From: Candidatus Hydrogenedentota bacterium
GTDB taxonomy: Bacteria; Hydrogenedentota; Hydrogenedentia; Hydrogenedentiales; GCA-2746185
NCBI GenBank assembly: GCA_012965445.1
Contig: DTSJ01000050.1
Location: 1-5,374 of the forward strand
Direction: 5' to 3'
Length of the DNA stretch: 5,374 bases
Position numbers and translations under genes: made by a program. Positions 5,294-5,374 of this stretch are shown piece by piece (positions within the stretch are counted from its first letter, which is position 1; each line of letters starts with the position of its first letter). Below the pieces are notes generated by a model, which saw nothing but the letters and a program-made list of their open reading frames with translations, did not search any database and was not told the origin of the DNA.

Positions 5294-5374
5294 ATGCTTG
5301 AATTCTCAACACACTATCTACGGGATAGAGCATTACTGTACGCAGTCTATTTCGGCGCATCGATAAAACCATGG
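5294..5374 (+). CDS. Possible start of a further gene, cut by the right edge
   Basis: From an ATG at 5294 the frame stays open for 27 codons to the window end (MLEFSTHYLRDRALLYAVYF and on). A weak GGA sits 7 nt upstream. The same frame is also open for many codons before the ATG, so the true start could be earlier, for example a GTG at 5255. The product is not recognised. Both minus-strand alternatives here hit stops early. A short open frame at an edge is weak evidence. Confidence 0.25.
   Translation, partial: MLEFSTHYLRDRALLYAVYFGASIKPW

Noticed and set aside
1..5374. CRISPR array, tRNA, rRNA, transposase or phage genes
   Set aside because: Looked for and not seen: no regularly spaced repeats, no cloverleaf candidates and no matching protein motifs.

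Overview
The window looks like chromosomal DNA from a proteobacterium, most likely a free-living gammaproteobacterium; this is an inference from protein resemblance and Shine-Dalgarno usage, not a proof. There are no RNA genes, no CRISPR array and no transposase. The plus strand is visibly rich in C and A: plus-strand genes end their codons mostly in C or A and minus-strand genes mostly in G or T, so the whole window shares one strand skew.

Layout from left to right. Positions 1-728 hold a minus-strand pair: an exported NTF2-like (SnoaL-like) small protein, followed 24 bp downstream by a GTG-started two-helix membrane protein that runs off the left edge. A 287-bp divergent intergenic region ends in a near-perfect 19-bp palindrome with an extra half-site, directly in front of a plus-strand TetR-family regulator of the WHG-domain type (1016-1636). 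Ten bases later comes an exported FrsA-like alpha/beta hydrolase (1647-2840). Between that gene and a 2,4-dienoyl-CoA-reductase-like SDR (3095-3907) lies the eroded 3' end of an acyl-CoA synthetase (ANL superfamily), in two reading frames separated by an approximately 82-nt hairpin-forming insertion. A convergent minus-strand gene (4079-5071) encodes a nitronate monooxygenase / NADH:quinone reductase-like flavoprotein with a good intrinsic terminator. The last 303 bp hold its upstream region and perhaps the start of one more plus-strand gene.

Inferred function: the plus-strand cluster looks like a TetR-controlled module for ester or acyl-chain catabolism. The hydrolase would release an acid or act on a cyclic or ester substrate outside the cytoplasm. 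The SDR would reduce dienoyl-CoA intermediates of beta-oxidation. The lost synthetase would once have made the CoA ester. With the synthetase destroyed, the module must either rely on a synthetase elsewhere or be in decay. The most noteworthy points are the synthetase remnant with its hairpin insertion, the TetR operator overlapping a -35 box, and the non-canonical motifs in the hydrolase and the SDR.
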